From Sphingomonas sp. UNC305MFCol5.2 (GTDB taxonomy: Bacteria; Pseudomonadota; Alphaproteobacteria; Sphingomonadales; Sphingomonadaceae), in assembly GCF_000712135.1 (NCBI RefSeq), contig NZ_JOOE01000003.1, positions 372,001 to 436,000 on the forward strand: DNA of 64,000 nucleotides, read 5' to 3'. The notes beneath the pieces are model-generated. The model was not told the origin of the DNA. It was given only the letters and a program-made list of their open reading frames with translations, and ran no database searches. The position numbers and the translations under genes were made by a program. Of this stretch, positions 53,622-62,682 are shown piece by piece; the stretch's first letter is position 1, and every line of letters begins with the position of its first letter.

Positions 53622-54045
53622 GCTGCTCTCCCTCATTCGCTTGCGAGAGCGGGCCACTCTCGCATGGCGTTATCGCCGTTATCACCGCAATTTGCGGCCT
53701 GTTCTGCCCCATCAGTAATTTGTGGCCTGACCACGTGCAATAGGTTGTCAGACATTTTTATCGGGGAGCGGATCCACAGCAGCGGACGCCTGCCGACACT
53801 GGGGAAATGCTCTCGCGGTCGATACTAGAATTCGGCTTCTATCCATTTTGTGGGACTTTATCTCAAATACAGAGATTGTCCGCAGCGGCACTTTGGTCAT
53901 GCCACATCAACGGCAACTGTCAGACCACTATTGTCATATATAATTGGCGATGATACCTCCGGCCCGCCGACGAGAAAGACAAAAGTCGATTGTCGGCAGC
54001 GCATCGGCGATCGCCGGAGCGTCTGGGCCTATTGGGAGAGGCGAT
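53622..54045. promoter_or_regulatory. 424-bp regulatory region between DUF1080 operon and TonB receptor
   Basis: No gene seen. A receptor promoter is likely: CTGTCA (53917-53922), 16 bp, TATAAT (53939-53944). Possible operators: perfect palindrome CCGCAATTTGCGG (53685-53697); GTGG...CCAC (53722-53734); the direct repeat TGTCAGAC at 53746-53753 and 53918-53925, the second overlapping the -35; and TGGTCATGCCA (53894-53904). The TGG-N-CCA-like pieces recall GntR sites. No regulator gene is nearby. Confidence 0.5.
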
Positions 54046-57000
54046 GTGAACTGCAACCGGCGCAACAAGCGTGGACTGCTGATTTCGACGAGTTTCATTG
54101 GGCTGGCGCTGGCGTCGCCCGCCTTGGGCCAAACGGCCGGGCAGGAGCCGGCGCCCGCCACCGGCCAAACCGAGAGCGCCGCCAGTCCATCCGCACCGCA
54201 GGGCGATGCCGCTCCGCAGGCCGAGGATATCGTCGTCCAGGGCTTCCGCGCATCGCTGGACAGCGCATTGAACGTGAAGCGGCAGGAAACCGCCGCGGTC
54301 GACAGCATCGTCGCCGAGGACATCGGCAAGTTTCCCGATTCCAACCTCGCCGAATCCATGCAGCGGGTTCCCGGCGTGGCGCTGTCGCGCGGCGACGGCG
54401 GCGAAGGCCGCAACATCTCGGTCCGCGGGCTCGGCGCGCAATTCACGCGCGTGCGCATCAACGGGATGGAGGGCGTCTCGCAGGTGACCGGGACCGACAT
54501 CCGCGGCGGCGTGAGTACGTCGCGCTCCTTCGACTTCATCACCTTCCCGACCGAAATCTTCTCGTCGCTGACGGTGCGCAAGACGACTTCCGCCGACGTG
54601 GAGGAAGGATCGCTCGGCGCGACGGTGGACCTGCGCGCGCCCAAGCCGTTCGACCAGAAGAAGGACTTCGTCTTCTCCGCCACTGCGCGCGGCATCTACA
54701 ACGACATCAGCAAGAAGGCGGACCCACGCCTGTCGGCATTGGTGTCGAAGAAGTTCGGCGACACGTTCGGCGTGCTCGGCAGCATCGCTTATTCGCGGCG
54801 GCATATCGAGGAATATGCCTATTCGGCGGTCGATATCCTGCCGACCTATGTCGCCGGCCAGTCGCAGTCGGTGCTGTTGCCGGGCCAGACGACGCCGACG
54901 TCGATCATCTTCCCGTTCTGCACCCCGATCGGCTACACCTATCAGGGCGTCGCCGTCACCAGCCCCGGCCCGAACAACACGGTCGGCAACCCGGGCGTTT
55001 CGGTCGGCGCCGACGCGAACAATTGCAGCACCGGCAATCCGCGCACCAGCACCAAGGCAGCGTACGACTATGTCATGAGCCGCACCGGCGTATCGGGGCG
55101 GCCCGGCGGCGGCGTGTTCCTTCCGCGCCTGCCCCGCCCGGTGAAGTCGAGCCAGGAGCAGGAGCGCATCGCCGGATCGCTGACGCTGCAATGGAAGCCG
55201 ACCGACGACACCGACATTTCCCTCGACGGCCTCTACGCGCGGTTCAAGGTCGATCGCCTCGACACGATGCTGGACGCGCGATCGATGGGGCGCACCTTGT
55301 CGAACGGCGGCCAGCCGATGATGTCGATCAAGGAGATCGAGGTCGATGACAATGGATCGCTGATCCACGGCTTGTGGGACGGCGTCGACCTGCGTTCGGA
55401 AATGCAGAACGACAAGTTCACTTCCACCTTCCGTCAGGTCAATTTCAACTTCGATCATCGCTTCAGCGACAGCTTCCGTGCCTACGGTCTCGCCGGCATT
55501 TCCGATTCGGTGCTGCAGGACAACAAGCTGCAGGTGGCGATCGACGCCAACGACACCGACAATTTCTCGATCGACTTCCGCGACAACCCCGATATTCCGA
55601 AGCTGAGCTACGGCGTCGATCCGACCGATCCGACGCTCTTCTCGTTCGGGCCGCCGCGGCCGGATGGCAACCAGCGCGGCCAGATATCGTATTTCGACCG
55701 CCGCAATAAGATCGTCAGCAAGACGTTCGAGCTCAATACCGAATGGACGGCGACGCCCGGCTTCACCGTGCAGACCGGCGGCCAATATCGCACGGGCACC
55801 TATACCCAGCGCCAGTTCGACCTGGCACCGGTCTATCGCCTGCCACAGATCCTGCCTGCGGGCGTTTCGCTCAGCGACCTGACGTTCACCACCACGGGAG
55901 TGAACAAGAATCTCGGCGGCAACATGCAGGATTTCGCCGCGATCGACCCGGACAAGTTCCGCGCGGCGGTCAACTTCGACAGCTATCCTTTGTGCGGCAT
56001 CGAATGCGGCAGCGCCTATGGCCGGGTCGAGGAGAAATACAAATCAGGCTATCTGATGGTGAAGTTCACCACCGAGGATACGCTGCCGTTCACGGTCCGC
56101 GGCGACGCCGGCGTCCGTTACGTCCATACCCAGTTGAACACGGAGGGCACGATCCCCGTCAACGCGCCGGCCGGATCGCAATATCCGACGCTCGGCGTGA
56201 TAACCCCCGTCGCGCGCACCTATGAAGACTGGCTGCCGTCGGTCAACGTCGCGATCGACCTGGCTTCGAACCTGATCGGCCGCGTGTCCGTGGCGCGGGT
56301 GATGTCGCGCCCCTCCTACGGCCAGCTGATCCCGAGCGCGAGCGTCAATGCCGTCATCCGTACCGGATCGGCCAGCAATCCGTTCCTCGATCCGATCCGC
56401 GCCAACACTTTCGACGCGGCGCTCGAATGGTATTTCGCGCCCGGCTCGCTGCTGTCGGTCGCCTATTTCCACAAGAACATCGAGACCTACATCCAGAACA
56501 CGAACCAGCTGGTGCCGTTCAGCGACCTCAATCTGCCGCTCTCGTTGCTCTCCGGCAGCACCGCGAGCCCGTCCGAACTGTTCAATTTCTCGCGCAGCAA
56601 CAACACGCCCGGCGGCCCGCTGAGTGGAATCGAAGTGAACGTGCAATTGCCCTTCCGCTTCCTCCCGGGCTTCCTCAGCAACTTCGGCGCGCTGGCCAAT
56701 TTCACGCGGGTACGGTCGAACATCAACTATATCCTGCAGACCAACCCCGTCACCGGCCAGCCGACCTTGGCGGTGACTGCCCCGCTCGTAGGCCTGTCGC
56801 CGGAGACGGCCAGCGGCACGGTCTATTATGAAGATGATCGCTTCAGCATCCGCTCGACCGTCAATTATCGTTCGGGGTATCTCACCGGCATTCCCGGCCC
56901 GGTCGACAGCGACGCCAACGGCGCGGCAAGCTCGATCTTCGTCGATGCCTCGGCCTCGTACAACATCAACAAGAACATCAAGCTCATCGCCGAAGTGCAG

Positions 57001-57111
57001 AATATCACGAACGAGCGGAACCGGCTCTACACCGATACGACGCGGCAGGACCCGCTATACACGGCCTATTTCGGCCGCACCTTCGCGCTGGCGCTGAACC
57101 TCCAGTTCTGA
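54046..57111 (+). CDS. TonB-dependent receptor (TIGR01782-type)
   Basis: 1021 residues from a GTG at 54046, with GGGAGAGG upstream and a signal peptide (MNCNRRNKRGLLISTSFIGL...); the frame start at 53944 lies inside the promoter. A short linker precedes a TonB box (EDIVVQG), plug with SVRGLGAQFTRVRINGMEG, and a large barrel ending FALALNLQF. This long, plug-rich class (TonB-Xanth-Caul type) typically imports plant-derived sugars or oligosaccharides. It is divergent from the DUF1080/Gfo operon, whose enzymes would process the imported compound. Internal insertion loops include Cys pairs (FCTPIGY, NNCST). Confidence 0.92.
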   Translation: MNCNRRNKRGLLISTSFIGLALASPALGQTAGQEPAPATGQTESAASPSAPQGDAAPQAEDIVVQGFRASLDSALNVKRQETAAVDSIVAEDIGKFPDSNLAESMQRVPGVALSRGDGGEGRNISVRGLGAQFTRVRINGMEGVSQVTGTDIRGGVSTSRSFDFITFPTEIFSSLTVRKTTSADVEEGSLGATVDLRAPKPFDQKKDFVFSATARGIYNDISKKADPRLSALVSKKFGDTFGVLGSIAYSRRHIEEYAYSAVDILPTYVAGQSQSVLLPGQTTPTSIIFPFCTPIGYTYQGVAVTSPGPNNTVGNPGVSVGADANNCSTGNPRTSTKAAYDYVMSRTGVSGRPGGGVFLPRLPRPVKSSQEQERIAGSLTLQWKPTDDTDISLDGLYARFKVDRLDTMLDARSMGRTLSNGGQPMMSIKEIEVDDNGSLIHGLWDGVDLRSEMQNDKFTSTFRQVNFNFDHRFSDSFRAYGLAGISDSVLQDNKLQVAIDANDTDNFSIDFRDNPDIPKLSYGVDPTDPTLFSFGPPRPDGNQRGQISYFDRRNKIVSKTFELNTEWTATPGFTVQTGGQYRTGTYTQRQFDLAPVYRLPQILPAGVSLSDLTFTTTGVNKNLGGNMQDFAAIDPDKFRAAVNFDSYPLCGIECGSAYGRVEEKYKSGYLMVKFTTEDTLPFTVRGDAGVRYVHTQLNTEGTIPVNAPAGSQYPTLGVITPVARTYEDWLPSVNVAIDLASNLIGRVSVARVMSRPSYGQLIPSASVNAVIRTGSASNPFLDPIRANTFDAALEWYFAPGSLLSVAYFHKNIETYIQNTNQLVPFSDLNLPLSLLSGSTASPSELFNFSRSNNTPGGPLSGIEVNVQLPFRFLPGFLSNFGALANFTRVRSNINYILQTNPVTGQPTLAVTAPLVGLSPETASGTVYYEDDRFSIRSTVNYRSGYLTGIPGPVDSDANGAASSIFVDASASYNINKNIKLIAEVQNITNERNRLYTDTTRQDPLYTAYFGRTFALALNLQF

Positions 57112-57200
57112 CGCCATCGCGAGGCCGGCCCTTCCGACCGTCGGTTCGTGTCCGGCCGCCCGTCAGGCCAGGCTGGTCACGCGCCGCGAGCGTGGCCAGC

Positions 57201-58118
57201 TCAGGCCAGTGCCTTCACCGCCGCGTCCCACGCCTGCGCCTCGCCTTCGCGGCGATTGTGCACCACCGGCGCTCCGGCAGTCGCGGTCGCCGGATCCACT
57301 TCGATGCTCGCGTCGTAGAGGAAGGTCGCATTGCCGCTGATCGTCACCATGCGATCGGCGCCGGCGCGCCCGCGCACCAGCCCGCCCTTGTTGAACACGC
57401 GCACATCGGCATCGAACGGCACACGGCCGGTCAATGCCGCCGACAATATCGAGGCCGCCATCGCGCTGCCGCAGCTGTCGGTGAGCCCGACGCCGCGCTC
57501 GAAGGTCCGCACGAACAGGTCGGGCCCGCGCTGCTCGACGAACGAGACGTTGGCGCGTCCCGGGATCAGCGCCGGACCGCTCTCGCACCATTGGCCGAGC
57601 GCCACCAGCTCGACCTCGTCGATCGCGTCCACGAACGTCACCAGATGCGGGTTGGGCATCGCCACTGCAGTGAAGGCGCGATCGCTCGGCAATTGATCCA
57701 GCGCGCCGCGGATGCCGACATCGGCTAGCGCGATCGAGGCCGGCCCCACCTGGGTACGAACCGTCGCCACGCCCGGGGCCAGCCCCGCCTCGCGCGCGAC
57801 GCTCGCCGAGCTGGTCTTGAGCTTCACTTCCGCCGCATCGATCCCGAACGCCTCGAACCCCGCACGCGCCACGCAGCGCAGTCCGTTGAGGCACGTCTCC
57901 GCCTCGGACCCGTCCGAATTGAACATCCGCATCCCAAAGGCGTGGCTGTCGTCACCGGCAGTCAGCAGCAGCAATCCGTCGCCGCCCACCGGACCGTTCC
58001 GATCGGCGAGCGCGCGCGCCACGCCCGCCCATTCCGCGTCGCTCAGATCGAGCGCGCGCGCGTCGACAAGGGGAAAGTCGTTCCCCGATCCATGGCATTT
58101 GACGAAGGCGAGCCGCAT
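57201..58118 (-). CDS. dapF: diaminopimelate epimerase family protein
   Basis: 305 residues from the ATG at 58118 (an ATG at 58127 is also possible). Both catalytic Cys are placed: Cys76 in FNSDGSEAETCLNG and Cys216 in ERGVGLTDSCGSAMAAS, but the first site reads CLN rather than CGN and the second GSA rather than G-[ST]-G. It interconverts LL- and meso-diaminopimelate in lysine and peptidoglycan synthesis; the variant sites leave a related racemase activity possible. It starts 40 bp after the GST gene in the same direction. Confidence 0.85.
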   Translation of the reverse strand: MRLAFVKCHGSGNDFPLVDARALDLSDAEWAGVARALADRNGPVGGDGLLLLTAGDDSHAFGMRMFNSDGSEAETCLNGLRCVARAGFEAFGIDAAEVKLKTSSASVAREAGLAPGVATVRTQVGPASIALADVGIRGALDQLPSDRAFTAVAMPNPHLVTFVDAIDEVELVALGQWCESGPALIPGRANVSFVEQRGPDLFVRTFERGVGLTDSCGSAMAASILSAALTGRVPFDADVRVFNKGGLVRGRAGADRMVTISGNATFLYDASIEVDPATATAGAPVVHNRREGEAQAWDAAVKALA

Positions 58119-58158
58119 ACCGCCCATTTAGGGTGCGGCATGCGGCATGGCTACTCCC

Positions 58159-58830
58159 TCACGCGGCCTGTTGCGCGCCTACCGGCCCGCCCATCGCGGT
58201 CACCAGCGCCTGATCCTTGCCGATGGTCTCGGCGAAACTCGGCCGCGCGAGGATCGCCTCGACATAGCCCGCCGTACGCGGATGCCGCTTGGGATCGACC
58301 TTCACGCCGATGCACCCCAAAGTCGCGAACGGGCTCGCCACGGCGATGTCGGCCAGCGTGATCCGGTCCTCGACGAGGAAGCCGCTCGCCGGGATCACGT
58401 TCTCCAGATAGTCGAACAGCGGGGGCAGCAGGTCGCGCTCGGCGCAATCCGCGGCCTCGTGATCGCATTCCTGCTTGAGCACGCGTGGCCGGACGAAGCG
58501 ATTGCCGAAGATGGCAGTGCCCGCCGCCATGATCATCGTGTCCGCCAGCTCGTCGTACCAGATCGTCCGGGCCCGGGCCCGCGGCTCGCGCGGAATCAGG
58601 TTCGGCTCGGGATATTTGGCGTCCAGATACGCGACGATCGCGGACGAATCCGAGATCAGGAAATCCTCGTCCTTGAAGCCGGGTATCTTGCCGAACGGGC
58701 TGGCCGCCTGGAAATCGGGACCACCGCGGCCCAACCCGGCCGGCTGAAGTTCGAGCTCCAGCCCTTTTTCCGCCCCGAACACCATGCATTTGCGTACATA
58801 AGGCGAAAGTGTCGAACCAAATACGATCAT
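58159..58830 (-). CDS. glutathione S-transferase family protein
   Basis: 223 residues from the ATG at 58830. The thioredoxin-like N-terminal domain begins IVFGSTLSPYVRKCMVFGAEKGLELEL with a Ser at the glutathione site (SPYVRK) and FGKIPGF / ISDSSAIVAYLDAKYPEP following; the all-helical C-terminal domain ends near 215. It belongs to the broad bacterial GST group; the substrate is not known. Probably co-transcribed with dapF. Confidence 0.9.
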   Translation of the reverse strand: MIVFGSTLSPYVRKCMVFGAEKGLELELQPAGLGRGGPDFQAASPFGKIPGFKDEDFLISDSSAIVAYLDAKYPEPNLIPREPRARARTIWYDELADTMIMAAGTAIFGNRFVRPRVLKQECDHEAADCAERDLLPPLFDYLENVIPASGFLVEDRITLADIAVASPFATLGCIGVKVDPKRHPRTAGYVEAILARPSFAETIGKDQALVTAMGGPVGAQQAA

Positions 58831-58931
58831 CGGACATTCCCCTCCATCATGCTGCGAAACCGGCACTCCGGACCCGGGGGAACACCTGATACGCCACGAC
58901 AGCGCGAATCCGCTGTGCCAAGGAGAAGCCG

Positions 58932-61463
58932 TTGACAGTCTTCCTGTTCCTGCTCGTCCCTGGCGTCGCCGTGGCCTTCTTCGTGGTCCTGCGGCGCCTG
59001 ACGATATTGGAACAGGAGTTGCGCCGCGTCGAGTCACTCGTGACGGGGATAGAGGAGCGCGAGTCCCGTTTCGCCGCACCTGCCGCGCCGCCCCTCGCGG
59101 AGGCCGGTGTCGAAACCGTTCCCGATGCGGTCGAGCGCGCCACCGCCCGGATCGCCGCCGCCGCGCAGCGGCCGCCGGCGCAGGCGGCGCGTACCGCACC
59201 GCCGCCCCGCCCTGCGCCGCCTGCGCTCAATCTCGAATCGCTGATCGGCGGTCGCCTGCCCATCTGGATCGGCGGCGCGGCGCTGGTCCTCGCCGGCTTC
59301 TTTCTCGTGCGCTATTCGATCGAGAGCGGGCTGCTCGGTCCCGCCGTACGCACTGCGATCGCCGCCTTGTTCGGCCTGGTGCTGATCGCCGCCAGTGAGG
59401 CCGCGCGACGGTTCCCTGCAACGGCCGAGGATCCGCGCGTCGCGCAGGTGCTCGCCGGCGCCGGCGTCGCGAGCCTGTACGGCACGCTCTACATGGCGGC
59501 CGCGCTCTACCATCTGATCGCGCCGCTCACTGCCTTCGTCGCCGTCGTCCTCGTCACCGCCGCGGCGATGGGGCTGGCCCTGCGCCACGGCCCGCCCACC
59601 GCGGTGATGGCGCTGATCGGCGGCTTCGTCGCGCCTTTGGTGGCCGGGTTCGACGCCGCGGGCATCGGGCCGCTGCTCGTCTATCTCGCTTTGTTCATCG
59701 CCGCCTTGTTCGGGCTGGCGATCCATCGCGGCTGGGGCTGGCTCGCGCTCGCCGCCAGCATCGCCGGGTTCGGCTGGATCAACTTCCTCATCGCCGCGCT
59801 GCACGGGCGTGACCAGGATCTATCTGCTGTCGGCGCCTTCACTATGTTGCTCGCCGCCTGCGCCAGCGCTGCCTTGCCCGCCACCGGAACGCGCAATCCC
59901 TGGCTGCGGCTCGCCCCGCTCGTCGCCGGCTTCGTCCAGTTGCTCGCGCTCGCGCCCTCGCTCGAATTCAGCGCGCTCGCCTGGAGCTTCTATCTGGTCC
60001 TCGCCGCCGCGGCCTTGTTCCTGTCGTGGCGCCAATCGCTTTATCTGCCCGCCGCGTTCGCAGCGCTCGGGTTCTTGCTGGTGCTCGAGGGGCTCGCCTT
60101 GCTTCAGCCCGAACGCAGCGCGACGCCGCTCGCCGCGATCGTCGCGACTCTGTTGTTCGCGGTGCCCGGCCATCTGCTCGCGAACCGGGACCGCGGCTGG
60201 GCCGCGCTCGCGCTCGGCGGCACCGCGGGACCACTACTCGTCGCGCATGGCTGCGCGCCGTCGCTGTTCGCACCGGTCGGATGGGGTACGCTCGAATTGC
60301 TCGCCGCCATCGCCTGTGCGCACATGGCGTGGCGGCGCAAGAGCGAGAAGGACGATATCGTCCTCACCGCCGCCAGCCTGCTCGCCGGCTTGCTCGCGGC
60401 GCTGGGGCTTGCGCAGTTCGTGCCGGATGCGTGGCTCGGGCTCCCACTCACCCTCGTGCTGGTAGGCCTCGCCGGCTGGGCGCGCGCCGCGCGTGCACCT
60501 GCATTGTTCGCGCTTCCGGCACTGCCCTATCTCGCCGCCTTGCTCGCCGGCATAGTGCCGCTGATGGGATTGGCCGATCTGATCTCGGCATCTCTGGGCG
60601 GCGATCGCTTGCCGTTGCTCCGCATCCCGGCATTGCCCGACCTGTTCCGCACGCTCGCGTTGCCGACCATCGCCCTGCTCGCGATCCTGCTCGATGCGCG
60701 CCAGCTCGGCCGCGCGCGCCGCTTCGTCGGCAGCGTCGCGATCGGCGTCGGCATCCTGCTGCTCTATGTGCTCGCCAAGCAGCCGCTGGCGATCGCCACG
60801 CCGGAACGCTTCGTGGCGATCGGCTTCGTCGAGCGCGCGCTGCTGACACAGGCCTGCCTCGCCGCGGGATGGTATCTGCTCCGCAGCCGCCGCTTTCCTT
60901 CGCTCGCGATGATCCTGCTGGGCCTCGGGCTGCTGCGCCTCGCCTGGTTCGACCTGCTGATCTTCAATCCCGCGATCGAGGCGCAGGCGGTAGGCGCTAT
61001 CCCGCTGTTCAACGCCGCGGTGCTCCACGCCGCGCTCGCCGCCTTCTGGCTGTGGACGCTGTCCGACAAGCAGCCGTGGCGCACGGGCGCCGCCCTGCTG
61101 ACCATCGTCGCAGCGCTCGCTCTGGTCCGTCAGGCGACGCATGGCAGCCTGCTCACCGGGCCGGTCACCACACTCGAGAATGGCGGCTATTCGGCCGCCT
61201 TGCTCGGCGTCGCATTGTTCTGGCTGTGGCGTGGCATCACCGCCGAAGTCCATGATCTCCGCATCGCCGGGCTCGCCTTGCTGACCCTGGTCACGTTCAA
61301 GGTCTTCCTTGTCGATGCCGCCGCGCTCGACGGGGTGCTGCGCATCCTGTCCTTCCTAGCACTCGGGGTCGCGCTGATCGGGATAAGCTGGGCCTATAGC
61401 CGCTTTCTCGCGCGCCCAGCGCCGTCCGACGAAGCAGCACCGCAAGCGGTGGCCGAGGGCTGA
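58932..61463 (+). CDS. DUF2339 multi-pass membrane protein
   Basis: 843 residues from a TTG at 58932, with AGGAG 6 bases upstream. An N-terminal membrane helix and a coiled-coil (about 18-60) are followed by an Ala/Pro-rich linker and then about 20 or more hydrophobic helices, as in DUF2339. The strongest signature is SLIGGRLPIWIGGAALVLAGFFLVRYSIESGLLGP near residue 100. The function of the family is unknown. Divergent from the GST gene. Confidence 0.9.
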   Translation: MTVFLFLLVPGVAVAFFVVLRRLTILEQELRRVESLVTGIEERESRFAAPAAPPLAEAGVETVPDAVERATARIAAAAQRPPAQAARTAPPPRPAPPALNLESLIGGRLPIWIGGAALVLAGFFLVRYSIESGLLGPAVRTAIAALFGLVLIAASEAARRFPATAEDPRVAQVLAGAGVASLYGTLYMAAALYHLIAPLTAFVAVVLVTAAAMGLALRHGPPTAVMALIGGFVAPLVAGFDAAGIGPLLVYLALFIAALFGLAIHRGWGWLALAASIAGFGWINFLIAALHGRDQDLSAVGAFTMLLAACASAALPATGTRNPWLRLAPLVAGFVQLLALAPSLEFSALAWSFYLVLAAAALFLSWRQSLYLPAAFAALGFLLVLEGLALLQPERSATPLAAIVATLLFAVPGHLLANRDRGWAALALGGTAGPLLVAHGCAPSLFAPVGWGTLELLAAIACAHMAWRRKSEKDDIVLTAASLLAGLLAALGLAQFVPDAWLGLPLTLVLVGLAGWARAARAPALFALPALPYLAALLAGIVPLMGLADLISASLGGDRLPLLRIPALPDLFRTLALPTIALLAILLDARQLGRARRFVGSVAIGVGILLLYVLAKQPLAIATPERFVAIGFVERALLTQACLAAGWYLLRSRRFPSLAMILLGLGLLRLAWFDLLIFNPAIEAQAVGAIPLFNAAVLHAALAAFWLWTLSDKQPWRTGAALLTIVAALALVRQATHGSLLTGPVTTLENGGYSAALLGVALFWLWRGITAEVHDLRIAGLALLTLVTFKVFLVDAAALDGVLRILSFLALGVALIGISWAYSRFLARPAPSDEAAPQAVAEG

Positions 61464-61467
61464 GCCG

Positions 61468-61944
61468 TCACGGAAGCCGATAGTGATCGGCGACTCGATC
61501 GAGCGCGAAACCGAGCACCAGCTTGCCGGCGCGGCTCGGCCAGCCGAGCGATTTCTCCGCCGCGGCCAATCCCTCGCCCGCACACACCACGCGCCACAGC
61601 ACATCCGAAAGTCCCGGGCCGGCCGCCGTCACCGCTTCGGTGAAACGCCGCTTCGCCGCGATCTGCGCGAGTGTCGGATCCAGCGCTTCGGGAGGACCGC
61701 GTCGCCCGCCGGCACGCGGGCTCGCATCCCAGCGCATCGTCACGCGCGGCCCCAGAGCGGCAGTCTCGTAATCGGCGCGCAGCCGCTCGCCCGCCTCGAA
61801 TTGCCGCGCGTCGATGCGGCCGCGCGACCGCAGCCATGTCAGCGGCGATTCGGCGAGATTCACTGTCACCCGCCGGCCCGTCCGCCGCGCCGCGACGCTC
61901 GCGACGCCCAAGCCGTCGATATTCCGCTCTGCCAGCTTGCGCAT
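61468..61944 (-). CDS. DUF6456 domain protein
   Basis: 158 residues from the ATG at 61944 (AAGGAG 6 bases upstream). Basic N-terminal half (RRTGRRVTVNLAESPLTWLRSRG) and a helical C-terminal half (FEAGERLRADYETAALGPRVTMRWDAS ... LSDVLWRVVCAGEGLAAAEKSLGWPSRAGKLVLGFALDRVADHYRL) fit DUF6456. The second half looks like a DNA-binding or sigma-like helix bundle. It is divergent from the HTH regulator gene, suggesting they control each other. Function unknown. Confidence 0.75.
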   Translation of the reverse strand: MRKLAERNIDGLGVASVAARRTGRRVTVNLAESPLTWLRSRGRIDARQFEAGERLRADYETAALGPRVTMRWDASPRAGGRRGPPEALDPTLAQIAAKRRFTEAVTAAGPGLSDVLWRVVCAGEGLAAAEKSLGWPSRAGKLVLGFALDRVADHYRLP

Positions 61945-61986
61945 TTCGATCTCCTTTTGTTCCGATTCGTTTCTCTTGCCACGGAG

Positions 61987-62000
61987 TCCTGTTTGTAGGA
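61987..62000. promoter_or_regulatory. small inverted repeat between DUF6456 and HTH genes
   Basis: TCCT / AGGA around GTTTGT in the 91-bp divergent gap. Weak; offered only as an operator candidate for the HTH protein. Confidence 0.25.
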
Positions 62001-62035
62001 AAGAGAAAAAACCAAATCGGTTAGGAGTTGCGCAG

Positions 62036-62599
62036 ATGATCACGGCAATCCGCGAGGTGCGGCGCGCCAAGGGACTTACCTTGGAAGAAGTCGCCCGGCG
62101 CTGCGTCCCGCCCACCACCGCGCAGACGATCGGCCGGCTCGAAACCGGTACGCGAACCGTCTCGGTCGGCTGGCTCAATCGCATCGCCGACGCGCTCGGA
62201 GTGGATTCGGCAGATCTGGTCCGCCTGCCCGATCGTCCCGAGATCGCCGTCGCCGCGGTGCTCGACGGCAGCGGCGCGCAGGCGCCGCGCCGCGCCGCAT
62301 CGGTGGTGCCGCCGCGCGGCGAGGCGGGGATGGTCGCAGTCACCGTCGGCGGAGGCATCGGCGATTATCGTGCGGGCGACGAGATCTGGTGCGATCGGCT
62401 GGCGCCGGAGGCCTATACCCGCGCGCTCAACCGCGACGTGCTCGTGCCCCGTCCCGCGGGACGCTTCCTGTTCGGCCGGCTGATCGGGCGCGAAGGCGAC
62501 AAGCTCCACTTGCTGCCCCTGGGCGCCGGCGCGCGCCAGCAGGTGGTCTCCGATCCGCCATGGATCGCCTGTGCGGTGCGGCTCGTCCGCGCGCTCTAG
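62036..62599 (+). CDS. XRE-type HTH regulator with S24-like C-terminal region
   Basis: 187 residues from the ATG at 62036 (AGGAG 8 bases upstream). N-terminal HTH (IREVRRAKGLTLEEVARRCVPPTTAQTIGRLETGTRTVSVGWLNRIADALGV, about 1-58), then an Ala/Arg-rich linker and a beta-rich C-terminal domain (EAGMVAVTVGGGIGDYRAGDEIWCDRL...FGRLIGREGDKLHLLPL) resembling the LexA/CI-type S24 fold. A Ser-Lys catalytic pair was not identified, so self-cleavage is uncertain. Divergent from the DUF6456 gene. Confidence 0.82.
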   Translation: MITAIREVRRAKGLTLEEVARRCVPPTTAQTIGRLETGTRTVSVGWLNRIADALGVDSADLVRLPDRPEIAVAAVLDGSGAQAPRRAASVVPPRGEAGMVAVTVGGGIGDYRAGDEIWCDRLAPEAYTRALNRDVLVPRPAGRFLFGRLIGREGDKLHLLPLGAGARQQVVSDPPWIACAVRLVRAL

Positions 62600-62682
62600 A
62601 GAGCACCGCTTCCCCCTTGCCGAGCGCCCCGCAGAGGCGCACTCTGCGGAGCAGAAAAGGGCAAATGCAGGAGGGGACTGCG

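Noticed and set aside
53920..55785. 621-codon minus-strand frame opposite the large TonB receptor
   Set aside because: Antisense to conserved receptor sequence and to its promoter; no recognisable domain.
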